This document shows, one piece after another, positions 17,560 to 25,964 of a stretch of 64,000 nt of DNA. Source of the stretch: Flectobacillus roseus (GTDB taxonomy: Bacteria > Bacteroidota > Bacteroidia > Cytophagales > Spirosomataceae); NCBI RefSeq assembly GCF_030056665.1, contig NZ_JASHIG010000018.1; one strand, 5' to 3'. Position 1 is the first letter of the stretch, and each line of letters starts with the position of its first letter. A program made the position numbers and the translations under genes. The notes beneath the pieces are model-generated. The model made no database searches, was not told where the DNA came from, and saw only the letters and a list, made by a program, of their open reading frames with translations.

Positions 17560-18060
17560 ATGACAAACGAACAAATTGCTCAAGACTTAGTAGCGAAATT
17601 CGGAGAGGATAAAATTTACGGAATTATGGAAAATTACGGTCTTTTGAACGTAACTACCTCTGTAGATACTATTGTACCTCTTTTGCATTATTTATATCAA
17701 CATCCCACTTTCAAGTTCCAATTTCTTACCGATTTAGCGGGTATCCATTTTCCCGATGCTGTAGGTCAGGAATTCGGTGTCATCTATCACTTGCATAGTC
17801 TCGAAAACAATGTACGATTGATTATCAAATTGTATGTTCCTCTTGAGTCTCCTAAAGTGCCAACCATCACAGGGCTTTATGCTACAGCTAACTGGATGGA
17901 GCGTGAAGCATTCGATTTTTATGGAATTATCTTTGAAGGACATCCAAATCTTATCCGCATTTTGAATGTAGAAGATATGGACTATCATCCTATGCGCAAA
18001 GAGTATCCAATGGAGGATGCTACTCGTCAAGATAAGATTGATGCTTTATTTGGAAGATAA
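17560..18060 (+). CDS. nuoC: NADH-quinone oxidoreductase subunit C
   Basis: 30-kDa-type subunit of the complex I hydrophilic arm, 166 residues. The family signature is ANWMEREAFDFYGIIFEGHP followed by NLIRIL and HPMRKEYPMED near the C-terminus. It is separate from nuoD, whereas enterobacteria have a nuoCD fusion. In order and on the same strand between nuoB and nuoD. Confidence 0.97.
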   Translation: MTNEQIAQDLVAKFGEDKIYGIMENYGLLNVTTSVDTIVPLLHYLYQHPTFKFQFLTDLAGIHFPDAVGQEFGVIYHLHSLENNVRLIIKLYVPLESPKVPTITGLYATANWMEREAFDFYGIIFEGHPNLIRILNVEDMDYHPMRKEYPMEDATRQDKIDALFGR

Positions 18061-18112
18061 TAATCGGTAACTATCGGGTTGCTATTCGGTAGCTCATTCA
18101 CCCAAGCGAAAT

Positions 18113-19348
18113 ATGTCAGATGTTGCTTTAGTGTCGAGTCCTAATGTAGGAATCGCCAAATCAGGAGAAAACAAAAAATATGTTAATGAGTTGACCACAC
18201 TCAACCTTGGTCCTACTCACCCTGCCACTCATGGTATTTTTCAGAATATCCTTACCATGGACGGGGAGACAATCATCGATTCTGAACAAACGGTAGGGTA
18301 TATCCACCGTGCGTTTGAAAAAATCGCTGAACGTCGTCCTTTTTATCAAATCACAACGCTTACCGACCGTATGAACTACTGTTCGTCACCTATCAATAAT
18401 ATGGGTTGGCACATGACTGTAGAAAAACTGTTGGGTATTGAAGTGCCTAAAAGAGCACAATATATGCGTGTGATTATGATGGAGTTGGCTCGTATCGCTG
18501 ACCACATTATCTGTAACTCGGTACTCGCTGTAGATACTGGTGCCATGACTGGTTTCTTGTATGTAATGCAGTGGAGAGAGCATATATATGAGATTTATGA
18601 AGAACTATGTGGTGCTCGTTTGACTACCAACATGGGGCGTTTTGGTGGTATGGAGCGTGACTTCTCTGCCGAAGCTATTCGTAAAATCAAACATTTCTTA
18701 AGTGAATTCCCTAAAGGTCTTAGAGAGTTTGAAAGTTTGGTTAAACGTAACCGTATTTTCATGGATAGAACTACAGGTGTAGGAGCTATCTCTTCAGAAA
18801 GAGCTTTAAATTATGGTTTTACAGGGCCAAACTTACGTGCAACGGGTGTTGACTACGATGTGCGTGTGATGAATCCTTATTCTTCTTACGAAGACTTCGA
18901 ATTTGAAATTCCAGTAGGTACAACTGGAGATACCTATGACCGCTTCTTGGTTCGTGGTGAAGAAATGTGGCAAAGTTTACGCATTATTCAGCAAGCCATG
19001 GACAATCTTCCAGAAGGTTCTTATCATGCTGATGCTCCTCACTATTATTTGCCTCCAAAACAAGAAGTTTATAACAACATGGAAGCATTAATCTATCACT
19101 TCAAGATTGTAATGGGTGAAATTGATGCTCCTGTAGGCGAGGTATATCATTCTGTAGAGGGAGGTAATGGTGAGTTAGGTTTCTATCTAGTTTCGGATGG
19201 TGGACGTACACCTTACCGTTTGAAATTCCGTCGCCCTTGCTTCATTTACTATCAGGCTTTCCCTGAAATGATTAAAGGATCAACACTTTCTGATGCCATT
19301 ATTACGATGTCATCTATGAACGTGATTGCTGGAGAATTGGATACCTAG
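18113..19348 (+). CDS. nuoD: NADH-quinone oxidoreductase subunit D
   Basis: 49-kDa-type subunit that forms the quinone cavity with NuoB. The 411-residue protein has LNLGPTHPATHG near residue 30 (the quinone-site HxxxH), then GYIHRAFEKIAE, RFGGMERDF, and GSYHADAPHYYLPPK toward the C-terminus. The length is typical for non-fused NuoD. Confidence 0.98.
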   Translation: MSDVALVSSPNVGIAKSGENKKYVNELTTLNLGPTHPATHGIFQNILTMDGETIIDSEQTVGYIHRAFEKIAERRPFYQITTLTDRMNYCSSPINNMGWHMTVEKLLGIEVPKRAQYMRVIMMELARIADHIICNSVLAVDTGAMTGFLYVMQWREHIYEIYEELCGARLTTNMGRFGGMERDFSAEAIRKIKHFLSEFPKGLREFESLVKRNRIFMDRTTGVGAISSERALNYGFTGPNLRATGVDYDVRVMNPYSSYEDFEFEIPVGTTGDTYDRFLVRGEEMWQSLRIIQQAMDNLPEGSYHADAPHYYLPPKQEVYNNMEALIYHFKIVMGEIDAPVGEVYHSVEGGNGELGFYLVSDGGRTPYRLKFRRPCFIYYQAFPEMIKGSTLSDAIITMSSMNVIAGELDT

Positions 19349-19440
19349 AGTATTTCCATTTCAAATAAATCGACCCAATAGTTTTAGTAGAAATATTTAG
19401 TTAGAAGCGAAAAGGAATATCCAAAAGTATTCCTTCCGAA

Positions 19441-19950
19441 ATGCTAATACCGAACATGACGAACACACAAACCGTTCAGTTTCCAGCAGATACGTTGGAG
19501 AGGGTACACAAAATCATCAAACGTTATCCAGAAGGTAAACAAAAGTCAGCTTTACTTCCAATTTTACACTTAGCACAAGCTGAGTGGCGTTGGTTGAGTC
19601 CTGAAGTGATGGATTACGTAGCTGGTTTATTAAATATCAAACCAATTGAGGTTTATGAGGTAGCTACATTTTATACTATGTTCCACCTTGAACCTGTAGG
19701 TGAACACGTAATTGAATACTGCCGTACAGGACCTTGCTGCCTAATGGGTGGTGGTGAAGTATATGACCACTTAAAGAAAAAATTGGGAGTTGATACTGGT
19801 GGTACTTCAGCAGATGGAAAGTTTACAGTGAAAGAAGTAGAATGTTTGGCTGCTTGTGGCTGGGGACCAGTTTTTCAGATTCGTGAGAAGTACTATATGA
19901 ATCTTACGACTGAAAAAGTAGATGCCATCATCGAAGAGCTTTCGAAATAA
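19441..19950 (+). CDS. nuoE: NADH-quinone oxidoreductase subunit E
   Basis: 24-kDa-type thioredoxin-fold subunit with a [2Fe-2S] cluster (N1a), 169 residues. Cluster cysteines lie in YCRTGPCCLMGG and VECLAACGWGPVF. The family motif EVYEVATFYTMFHLEPVG is present. A second ATG at 19456 (MTNTQ) is an equally acceptable start. It is followed after 37 bases by a gene foreign to complex I. Confidence 0.97.
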   Translation: MLIPNMTNTQTVQFPADTLERVHKIIKRYPEGKQKSALLPILHLAQAEWRWLSPEVMDYVAGLLNIKPIEVYEVATFYTMFHLEPVGEHVIEYCRTGPCCLMGGGEVYDHLKKKLGVDTGGTSADGKFTVKEVECLAACGWGPVFQIREKYYMNLTTEKVDAIIEELSK

Positions 19951-19987
19951 CTGTAATAAACCATTTGATACTTAATTCCTCTACCCA

Positions 19988-21025
19988 ATGATAGCTTTTT
20001 TGAAAAATACCTTTAGAAGACCTTATCACCATATTAGACATTATGTTGCGCCCCAAGGACCAAAGGACTTTGATAGCGAAACATTACCGTTAGTTGATAA
20101 GGATGTTTCATTAGAACAAGTAATTGATAAAGTTCAAATTGAAGGGTCTTTGCCTTTCGATTTAAAAGAAAAGCTAGCATTCTGGAGAGAGAATGGTTTT
20201 GTGGTTCTTGAAAATGTTTTACCAACCCAATGGTTAGATAACCTTTGGAATGAAGTAGAGGAAACAATCGAGAATCATGAGAAGTATGATATGACAGCCT
20301 TAGTATATCAATTTAATAATACTAAGGATGCGAAGCTAAAGGATATACCAAAAGATAAGCTTAAAAGCATAGGAGCTCGTATCAATGATTATCACAATGC
20401 TTCAATTGGAGCAAAAAAGGTGATGACTCATCCTAATATTGTAGCCTTTTTGCGTGCAGTGTTAGATAATGACCTTACTGCTTTTCAAAGCCTAATATTC
20501 AAGTATAGTAGCCAACAAAGTACTCACCAAGATTATCCTTGGGTAACATCAGGTGTACCGAGCCACTTAGCTGCTGCTTGGATTCCATTAGAAGATGTAC
20601 ACCCTGATTCTGGACCTTTGTTCTATTATCCGGGTTCTCATAAATTGCCAAAGTTTCATTTTGGCGTGACGGGAATTTTGTACAAACATGGTTTGTCACT
20701 ATTTAGCCCAGATCAATTTGGTAAATATCTGGACAAAATATGTGCTAAGTTTGGCATTCAAAAGAAAGTACTTTTGATTAAAAAAGGCGATATTTTGATT
20801 TGGCACGGAGCATTAGCACATGGCGGAAGTCGTATCAATAATGCTGAAATGACACGTAAGTCATTTGTTTGTCATTATTCGACAGTACAAGCACAACCTA
20901 AGCATCGTGCAGAAACTAAAGATGTGTCTCAGACAAGCTATTATAATGGGGTAGCAATTTATGCAAACCCTGCAAATTTGGCACAAGAAGATATTATTTC
21001 ACAAGGAAAAGACTGGACAGAATAA
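19988..21025 (+). CDS. Phytanoyl-CoA dioxygenase (PhyH)-family protein inside the nuo operon
   Basis: A 345-residue cytosolic Fe(II)/2-oxoglutarate-dependent dioxygenase-like protein. The metal triad is visible: His180 and Asp182 (THQDYP), and a distal His278 in AHGGSRI, with Arg282 positioned for 2-oxoglutarate. GPLFYYPGSHKLP is the usual loop after the HxD motif. Family substrates range from phytanoyl-CoA to natural products, and the substrate here is unknown. It sits between nuoE and nuoF with gaps of 37 and 57 bases on the same strand, so it is probably co-transcribed. No complex I role for this family is known to me. Confidence 0.9.
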   Translation: MIAFLKNTFRRPYHHIRHYVAPQGPKDFDSETLPLVDKDVSLEQVIDKVQIEGSLPFDLKEKLAFWRENGFVVLENVLPTQWLDNLWNEVEETIENHEKYDMTALVYQFNNTKDAKLKDIPKDKLKSIGARINDYHNASIGAKKVMTHPNIVAFLRAVLDNDLTAFQSLIFKYSSQQSTHQDYPWVTSGVPSHLAAAWIPLEDVHPDSGPLFYYPGSHKLPKFHFGVTGILYKHGLSLFSPDQFGKYLDKICAKFGIQKKVLLIKKGDILIWHGALAHGGSRINNAEMTRKSFVCHYSTVQAQPKHRAETKDVSQTSYYNGVAIYANPANLAQEDIISQGKDWTE

Positions 21026-21082
21026 GCACTTCCTACTTTTTTTGAAAATAACATTTCATGCTTTAATGTATTTTTTAATCAC

Positions 21083-22423
21083 ATGAAAATATTAACCCAA
21101 CATATTGATGTACCTGGTATTGAAACCATCGACGTTTATCGTAAGCATGGTGGATATTCAGCGGTAGAAAAAGCCATCAAGACAATGGCGCCAGATGAAG
21201 TAACTGAAGAAGTGAAAAAATCAGGTTTGCGTGGTCGTGGAGGTGCAGGTTTCCCTGTAGGAATGAAATGGTCATTTTTGGCTAAACCAGAGGGTGTACC
21301 TCGCTATTTGGTTTGTAATGCCGACGAATCAGAGCCTGGTACGTTCAAAGACCACTATTTGATGATGAAGTCGCCACATACCTTAATCGAAGGTATGATT
21401 GTATCTTCTTATGCTTTGGGTGCCAATACTTCATACATCTATGTACGTGGTGAGTTGATGTATGTGATTAACATCCTTGAAAAAGCGATTCAAGAAGCTT
21501 ACGACAAAGGATTATTAGGTAAAAATATCTTAGGCTCAGGGTATGATCTTGACCTTTTTGTACAACCAGGTGGTGGTGCATATATTTGTGGAGAAGAAAC
21601 TGCTTTACTTGAGTCTTTGGAAGGAAAACGTGGTAATCCACGCAACAAGCCTCCTTTTCCTGCGGTAAAAGGTTTGTATCAGTGCCCAACCGTAGTTAAT
21701 AACGTAGAATCTATTGCCGCTACATCTTGGATTGTAAACAATGGTGGCGAAGAATATGCTAAAATAGGCGTAGGACGTAGTGCTGGTACCAAATTGATTT
21801 CGGTATCTGGACACGTACGCAAACCTGGTGTTTATGAAATTCCACTAGGTATTACCGTAGAAGATTTTATCTATTCTGATGAATGGTGTGGTGGTATTCG
21901 TGATGGACACAAACTCAAGGCTGTTGTAGCAGGAGGTTCGTCAGTACCTATCTTACCAGCAGAATTAATCTTGAAAACAACTAACGGTGAAAATCGTTTG
22001 ATGACCTACGAATCGTTATCTGATGGTGGTTTTGCTACAGGTACAATGTTAGGTTCTGGTGGTTTTATTGTAATGGACGAAACTACTTGTATTGTGCATA
22101 ATACCTTAACATTTGCTCGTTTTTATCATCACGAATCTTGTGGACAATGTTCTCCATGTCGTGAAGGTACGGGCTGGATGGATAAAGTGATTCACCGTAT
22201 CGAGCACGGAAAAGGCCGTATGGAAGACATTGATTTGTTAGTTGATGTTGCGAAGAAAATCGAAGGAAATACAATTTGTCCATTAGGTGATGCAGCAGCA
22301 TGGCCTGTGGCAGCAGCTATCCGTCACTTCCGTGACGAGTTTGAATGGCACGTAAAACACCCAGAAGAAGCTACAAAGCCAGGTGCGGTGTTTATGCGTG
22401 AAGGCGCTAGTTGGACATTGTAA
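21083..22423 (+). CDS. nuoF: NADH-quinone oxidoreductase subunit F
   Basis: 51-kDa-type subunit that oxidises NADH with FMN and holds cluster N3. The 446-residue protein shows GLRGRGGAGFPVGMKW (NADH/FMN site), NADESEPGTFKD, GAYICGEETALLES, and the [4Fe-4S] motif SCGQCSPCREGTGW with the last Cys in NTICPLGDAAAWP. Length and motif order are canonical. Confidence 0.98.
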   Translation: MKILTQHIDVPGIETIDVYRKHGGYSAVEKAIKTMAPDEVTEEVKKSGLRGRGGAGFPVGMKWSFLAKPEGVPRYLVCNADESEPGTFKDHYLMMKSPHTLIEGMIVSSYALGANTSYIYVRGELMYVINILEKAIQEAYDKGLLGKNILGSGYDLDLFVQPGGGAYICGEETALLESLEGKRGNPRNKPPFPAVKGLYQCPTVVNNVESIAATSWIVNNGGEEYAKIGVGRSAGTKLISVSGHVRKPGVYEIPLGITVEDFIYSDEWCGGIRDGHKLKAVVAGGSSVPILPAELILKTTNGENRLMTYESLSDGGFATGTMLGSGGFIVMDETTCIVHNTLTFARFYHHESCGQCSPCREGTGWMDKVIHRIEHGKGRMEDIDLLVDVAKKIEGNTICPLGDAAAWPVAAAIRHFRDEFEWHVKHPEEATKPGAVFMREGASWTL

Positions 22424-22457
22424 GATTTGCCCATATTTTTCTATTAATAAGTCTTTT

Positions 22458-22506
22458 AAAATTTGATTATTTAAGGAAAAACCTTCAAATTCTCAAATCT
22501 TCAAAT
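22458..22506. repeat. Family II inverted repeat between nuoF and nuoG
   Basis: AAAATTTGATTATTTAAGG (22458-22476) faces CCTTCAAATTCTCAAATC (22482 onward, with TTCAAAT to 22506) across five bases. The TTCAAATCTTCAAAT words are those of the larger family II elements at 50196-50363 and 51953-52099. It lies within the 92-base nuoF-nuoG spacer. Confidence 0.55.
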
Positions 22507-22515
22507 AAGAGAACA

Positions 22516-23532
22516 ATGAAAGTAACTATTGATAACATCACTATTGAGGTAGAACCGGGTACCACCATTATGCAGGCGGCTCGTCAAATCGGTGCGCATG
22601 TTGCCCCTCCAGCGATGTGTTACTACGAACCACTCAAAGGTTCGGGTGGTAAGTGTCGTGCTTGTTTGGTGAAAGTAACTGCAGGTTCTGAAAAAGATCC
22701 TCGTCCTATGCCAAAATTAGTGCCTTCTTGTATTACTCAGGTACAAGATGGTATGATTGTGGAAAATACAACTAACCCACAAGTGCTTGATGCTCGTAAA
22801 GGTGTAGTTGAATTCTTGTTGTTGAATCACCCACTTGATTGCCCAGTATGTGACCAAGCAGGGGAATGTCACTTGCAAGATTTTGCGTTCGAGCATGGTG
22901 TATCAAAAACTCGTACCATCGAAGAGCGTAACACATTCGAAACACAGGATTTGGGTCCATATATCCAATTGAATATGAATCGTTGTGTACTTTGCTATCG
23001 TTGCGTGTACACAGCAGATCAAGTTACTGAAGGACGTGTTCATGGTGTAATGCACCGTGGTGACCATGCCGAAATTAGTACTTATATCGAGAAGGCGATT
23101 GATAACGATTTTTCAGGAAACGTAATTGATGTTTGCCCAGTAGGTGCTTTGACTGATAAAACGTATCGTTTCAAAAACCGTGTATGGTTTACTAAGCCAG
23201 TAGATGCTCACTGTGATTGTGGCAAATGTTCAGGTAAAGTAACTTTATGGTATCGTGGCGATGAGGTAATTCGTGTAACTGCTCGTAAAAATGAGTGGGG
23301 CGAAGTACAAGACTTTATCTGTAATACTTGTCGTTTTGAGCGTAAGAAAACTTCTGATTGGACTATCGAAGGACCAATGAAAGTAGCTCGTCATTCTGTG
23401 ATTTCAGCGAACAAATATGGTGCAAGTTCTATTAAACCTGCTTTCCCATTGAAACAAGCTGCTGAACAGTATAAGCAAATTGACGATAATCGTGATCGTT
23501 CATTCTTGGAACCACAAAAGCAGTTGAAATAA
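22516..23532 (+). CDS. nuoG: NADH-quinone oxidoreductase subunit G, short form without molybdopterin domain
   Basis: Iron-sulfur subunit of the complex I peripheral arm. The 338 residues hold an N-terminal [2Fe-2S] domain (PPAMCYYEPLKGSGGKCRAC), the His-Cys3 motif DCPVCDQAGECHLQD, two four-cysteine clusters (NRCVLCYRC, DVCPVGAL), and a further cysteine set HCDCGKCSG ... ICNTCRFE. The protein then stops, so the large molybdopterin-like domain of ~900-residue NuoG is absent. No remnant lies downstream before nuoH (50 bases). Short NuoG proteins are, to my knowledge, usual in Cytophagales. The frame is open to 22411, but the ATG at 22516 gives the family start MKVTIDN. Confidence 0.94.
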   Translation: MKVTIDNITIEVEPGTTIMQAARQIGAHVAPPAMCYYEPLKGSGGKCRACLVKVTAGSEKDPRPMPKLVPSCITQVQDGMIVENTTNPQVLDARKGVVEFLLLNHPLDCPVCDQAGECHLQDFAFEHGVSKTRTIEERNTFETQDLGPYIQLNMNRCVLCYRCVYTADQVTEGRVHGVMHRGDHAEISTYIEKAIDNDFSGNVIDVCPVGALTDKTYRFKNRVWFTKPVDAHCDCGKCSGKVTLWYRGDEVIRVTARKNEWGEVQDFICNTCRFERKKTSDWTIEGPMKVARHSVISANKYGASSIKPAFPLKQAAEQYKQIDDNRDRSFLEPQKQLK

Positions 23533-23582
23533 TTTTTGTCGCTACTGTCAACAGTAGTCAATAGCACTAATATTGTATATTC

Positions 23583-24749
23583 ATGGAACTTACATCCACA
23601 GTATTTACCGCAAAAGCCATATATGTAGGTGTTATCTTTGCTATCACCTTGGGCGTAGCAGCGTACTCTACTTATTTCGAGCGTATTTTTGCTGCCTTCT
23701 TTCAAGACCGTGTTGGTCCAGATAGAGCGGGACCATTTGGTATCTTACAGCCTCTTGCCGATGCTGTTAAGATGTTTATGAAAGAAGATTTTATTCCTGC
23801 TAATTCAAGTAAATGGCTCTTTATTCTAGGTCCATGCTTGTCAATGTTTACAGCACTAATGACTTCGGCTGTAATTCCTTTTGGCGATACAATCGACTTG
23901 GGTAATGGTGTGAAATTTGATTTACAAGGTATCGATGTAAATATTGGTATTTTGTGGGTATTTGGTATCGTATCACTTGGTGTTTATGGTATCTTAGTAG
24001 GAGGTTGGGCATCAAATAACAAATATTCGTTATTGGGTGCTATTCGTGCGGCTTCGCAAAATATCTCTTACGAATTGGCTATGGGTCTTTCAATCATCTC
24101 TATTTTGATGATGACAGGTTCTTTGTCAACTAAGGCAATCGTTGAAGCACAGCAAAATGGACATTGGAATATCCTTTACCAACCAGTTGGATTTATTCTC
24201 TTCATCATTTGTGCTTTTGCAGAATGTAACCGTACTCCATTTGACTTACCCGAATGTGAAACTGAGTTGATTGGTGGTTACCACACAGAGTATTCTTCAA
24301 TGAAATTAGGTTTCTATTTATTTGCAGAATACATCAACATGTTTGTTTCAGGTGCTGTGATGGCTACTTTGTATTTCGGAGGTTATGACTATCCTTTTTA
24401 CGAAACTGTAGTAAATTCATTTGGCGAAAATGTGGCAAACTTTATTGGTTTTGGAGCATTAATCGGAAAAGCTTTATTCTTTGTATTTGTGTTTATGTGG
24501 GTTCGTTGGACATTACCACGTTTCCGTTATGACCAATTGATGAACTTAGGCTGGACAGGTTTGATTCCAATCGCAATGTTCAATGTAGTTTGGACCGGTC
24601 TTATCATTTTGTTACCAGCTGAATTCAATTTGTCGAGCTTGGCTTCAATCGGTATCGCAATCGCAGGTATTCCTGTTTTGATTGTAGGTTTGTTTATTTA
24701 TCACTCGATTGCTGGAGGAAAGAAAAAGAAAACAGCATTGGCTCGTTAA
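23583..24749 (+). CDS. nuoH: NADH-quinone oxidoreductase subunit H
   Basis: Membrane subunit at the junction of the two complex I arms, forming the quinone entry channel; 388 residues with about eight to nine helices. Signatures are QDRVGPDRAGPFGILQPLAD, EDFIPANSSKWLF, AASQNISYELAMG, and ECNRTPFDLPECETELIGGY. A Lys-rich tail (GGKKKKTALAR) closes the protein. Confidence 0.98.
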   Translation: MELTSTVFTAKAIYVGVIFAITLGVAAYSTYFERIFAAFFQDRVGPDRAGPFGILQPLADAVKMFMKEDFIPANSSKWLFILGPCLSMFTALMTSAVIPFGDTIDLGNGVKFDLQGIDVNIGILWVFGIVSLGVYGILVGGWASNNKYSLLGAIRAASQNISYELAMGLSIISILMMTGSLSTKAIVEAQQNGHWNILYQPVGFILFIICAFAECNRTPFDLPECETELIGGYHTEYSSMKLGFYLFAEYINMFVSGAVMATLYFGGYDYPFYETVVNSFGENVANFIGFGALIGKALFFVFVFMWVRWTLPRFRYDQLMNLGWTGLIPIAMFNVVWTGLIILLPAEFNLSSLASIGIAIAGIPVLIVGLFIYHSIAGGKKKKTALAR

Positions 24750-24790
24750 TCCCTAATAGCCTTCAATATCCCAACTTTTACTGACTTAGT

Positions 24791-25309
24791 ATGAAATTAA
24801 GTAATAGAACGAAAGTATTAGAACAAGAAGAATTGACGCTAGCAGAGCGTATTTATTTGCCAGCGATTGCAGGTGGGATGTTAACTACCCTCAAGCACTT
24901 CTTCCAAAAGCCAGTAACCATTCGTTATCCTGAGCAAAAAAGATATTTAGGTCCTGTATTTCGTGGACACCATATCTTGAAAAGAGATCAAAACGGAGCA
25001 GAACGCTGTACAGCTTGTGGTCTTTGTGCCGTAGCTTGTCCTGCTGAAGCAATCTCTATGGTTGCCGAAGAACGTAAAAAAGGAGAAGAAACTTTGTACC
25101 GTGAAGAGAAATACGCTAAAGTATATGAAATCAATATGCTTCGTTGTATCTTCTGTGGACTTTGCGAAGAAGCTTGTCCTAAGGAAGCAATTTTCTTACG
25201 TCACGACAAAATGGTACCTGTTTTCAACGACCGTAACGAAGTGATTTTCGGTAAAGATAAACTTGTAGAGAAAATGGATGACCGTTATCTACGTGATGGT
25301 TGGAAATAA
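24791..25309 (+). CDS. nuoI: NADH-quinone oxidoreductase subunit I
   Basis: 8Fe ferredoxin-like subunit that carries electrons toward cluster N2. The 172 residues include two canonical cluster motifs, CTACGLCAVACPAEAI and CIFCGLCEEACPKEAI, plus the N-terminal amphipathic segment that contacts NuoH. Normal length and order. Confidence 0.98.
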   Translation: MKLSNRTKVLEQEELTLAERIYLPAIAGGMLTTLKHFFQKPVTIRYPEQKRYLGPVFRGHHILKRDQNGAERCTACGLCAVACPAEAISMVAEERKKGEETLYREEKYAKVYEINMLRCIFCGLCEEACPKEAIFLRHDKMVPVFNDRNEVIFGKDKLVEKMDDRYLRDGWK

Positions 25310-25367
25310 GAAACATTTATAGATTTAACAGCAGAAGGTATTTTTTACCTGTTTAAATTCGAAAAAT

Positions 25368-25877
25368 ATGCAATTTTGGTACTTTCTTACAGCCCTTACG
25401 TTAATTAGTGCGTTGATGGTTGTACTTTCCAAAAACCCAATTCACAGTGTATTGTATTTGGTGTTTACGTTCTTTTGTATTTCAGGACACTATGTATTGC
25501 TTAATGCTCAGTTCTTGATGGCGGTCAATATCATCGTTTATGCTGGTGCTATTATGGTATTGTTCTTGTTTGTAATCATGATGCTCGACCTACGACGCAA
25601 CTCCCCTGATTCGAAAACTAACTTAACTAAGTTGGCTGGGGCTGTTGTTGGAGGTACAGTATTAGTAATCATCATTGCAGCAACACGCAAGATCAATCTA
25701 GGTACAGGAGCTGATAACGCTCTTTATGATTCTCAAACGGGTATGGTTGAGAATTTGGGTAAGCTTTTGTATCGTAACTATCTTCTTCCTTTTGAATTAG
25801 TATCTATCTTGTTCTTTGTAGCAATGGTAGGTGCAGTAATGTTAGGTAAGAGAGAAGCAGGAGAAAGAAATTTCTAA
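25368..25877 (+). CDS. nuoJ: NADH-quinone oxidoreductase subunit J
   Basis: Membrane subunit with about five helices, 169 residues. NPIHSVLYLVFTFFCISGHY and NIIVYAGAIMVLFLFVIMML are the standard family sequences (proton channel/pi-bulge helix 3). It is the last nuo gene here: its stop codon is inside the left arm of a 30-bp inverted repeat, and the next gene is on the opposite strand. nuoK-N must lie elsewhere in the genome. Confidence 0.97.
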   Translation: MQFWYFLTALTLISALMVVLSKNPIHSVLYLVFTFFCISGHYVLLNAQFLMAVNIIVYAGAIMVLFLFVIMMLDLRRNSPDSKTNLTKLAGAVVGGTVLVIIIAATRKINLGTGADNALYDSQTGMVENLGKLLYRNYLLPFELVSILFFVAMVGAVMLGKREAGERNF

Positions 25878-25936
25878 AAGATATATCAACAAAAAAGGGA
25901 GCTGCAAGCTCCCTTTTTTGTTGATATATCTTTTAG
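25874..25936. terminator. Perfect 30-bp inverted repeat ending the nuo operon
   Basis: Arms 25874-25903 and 25907-25936 are exact reverse complements around a 3-base loop (GCA). The core AAAAAAGGGAGCT / AGCTCCCTTTTTT is a classic bidirectional terminator, extended outward by 17 further paired bases (CTAAAAGATATATCAAC). It overlaps the nuoJ stop and serves the converging gene at 25965. Confidence 0.92.
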
Positions 25937-25964
25937 ATAAAATGTCAATTTATAAGCTGAAATC

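Noticed and set aside
22516..23532. NuoG as a truncated pseudogene
   Set aside because: All cluster cysteines are intact, spacing to nuoH is short, and no downstream remnant of the missing domain is present; short NuoG is expected in this group.
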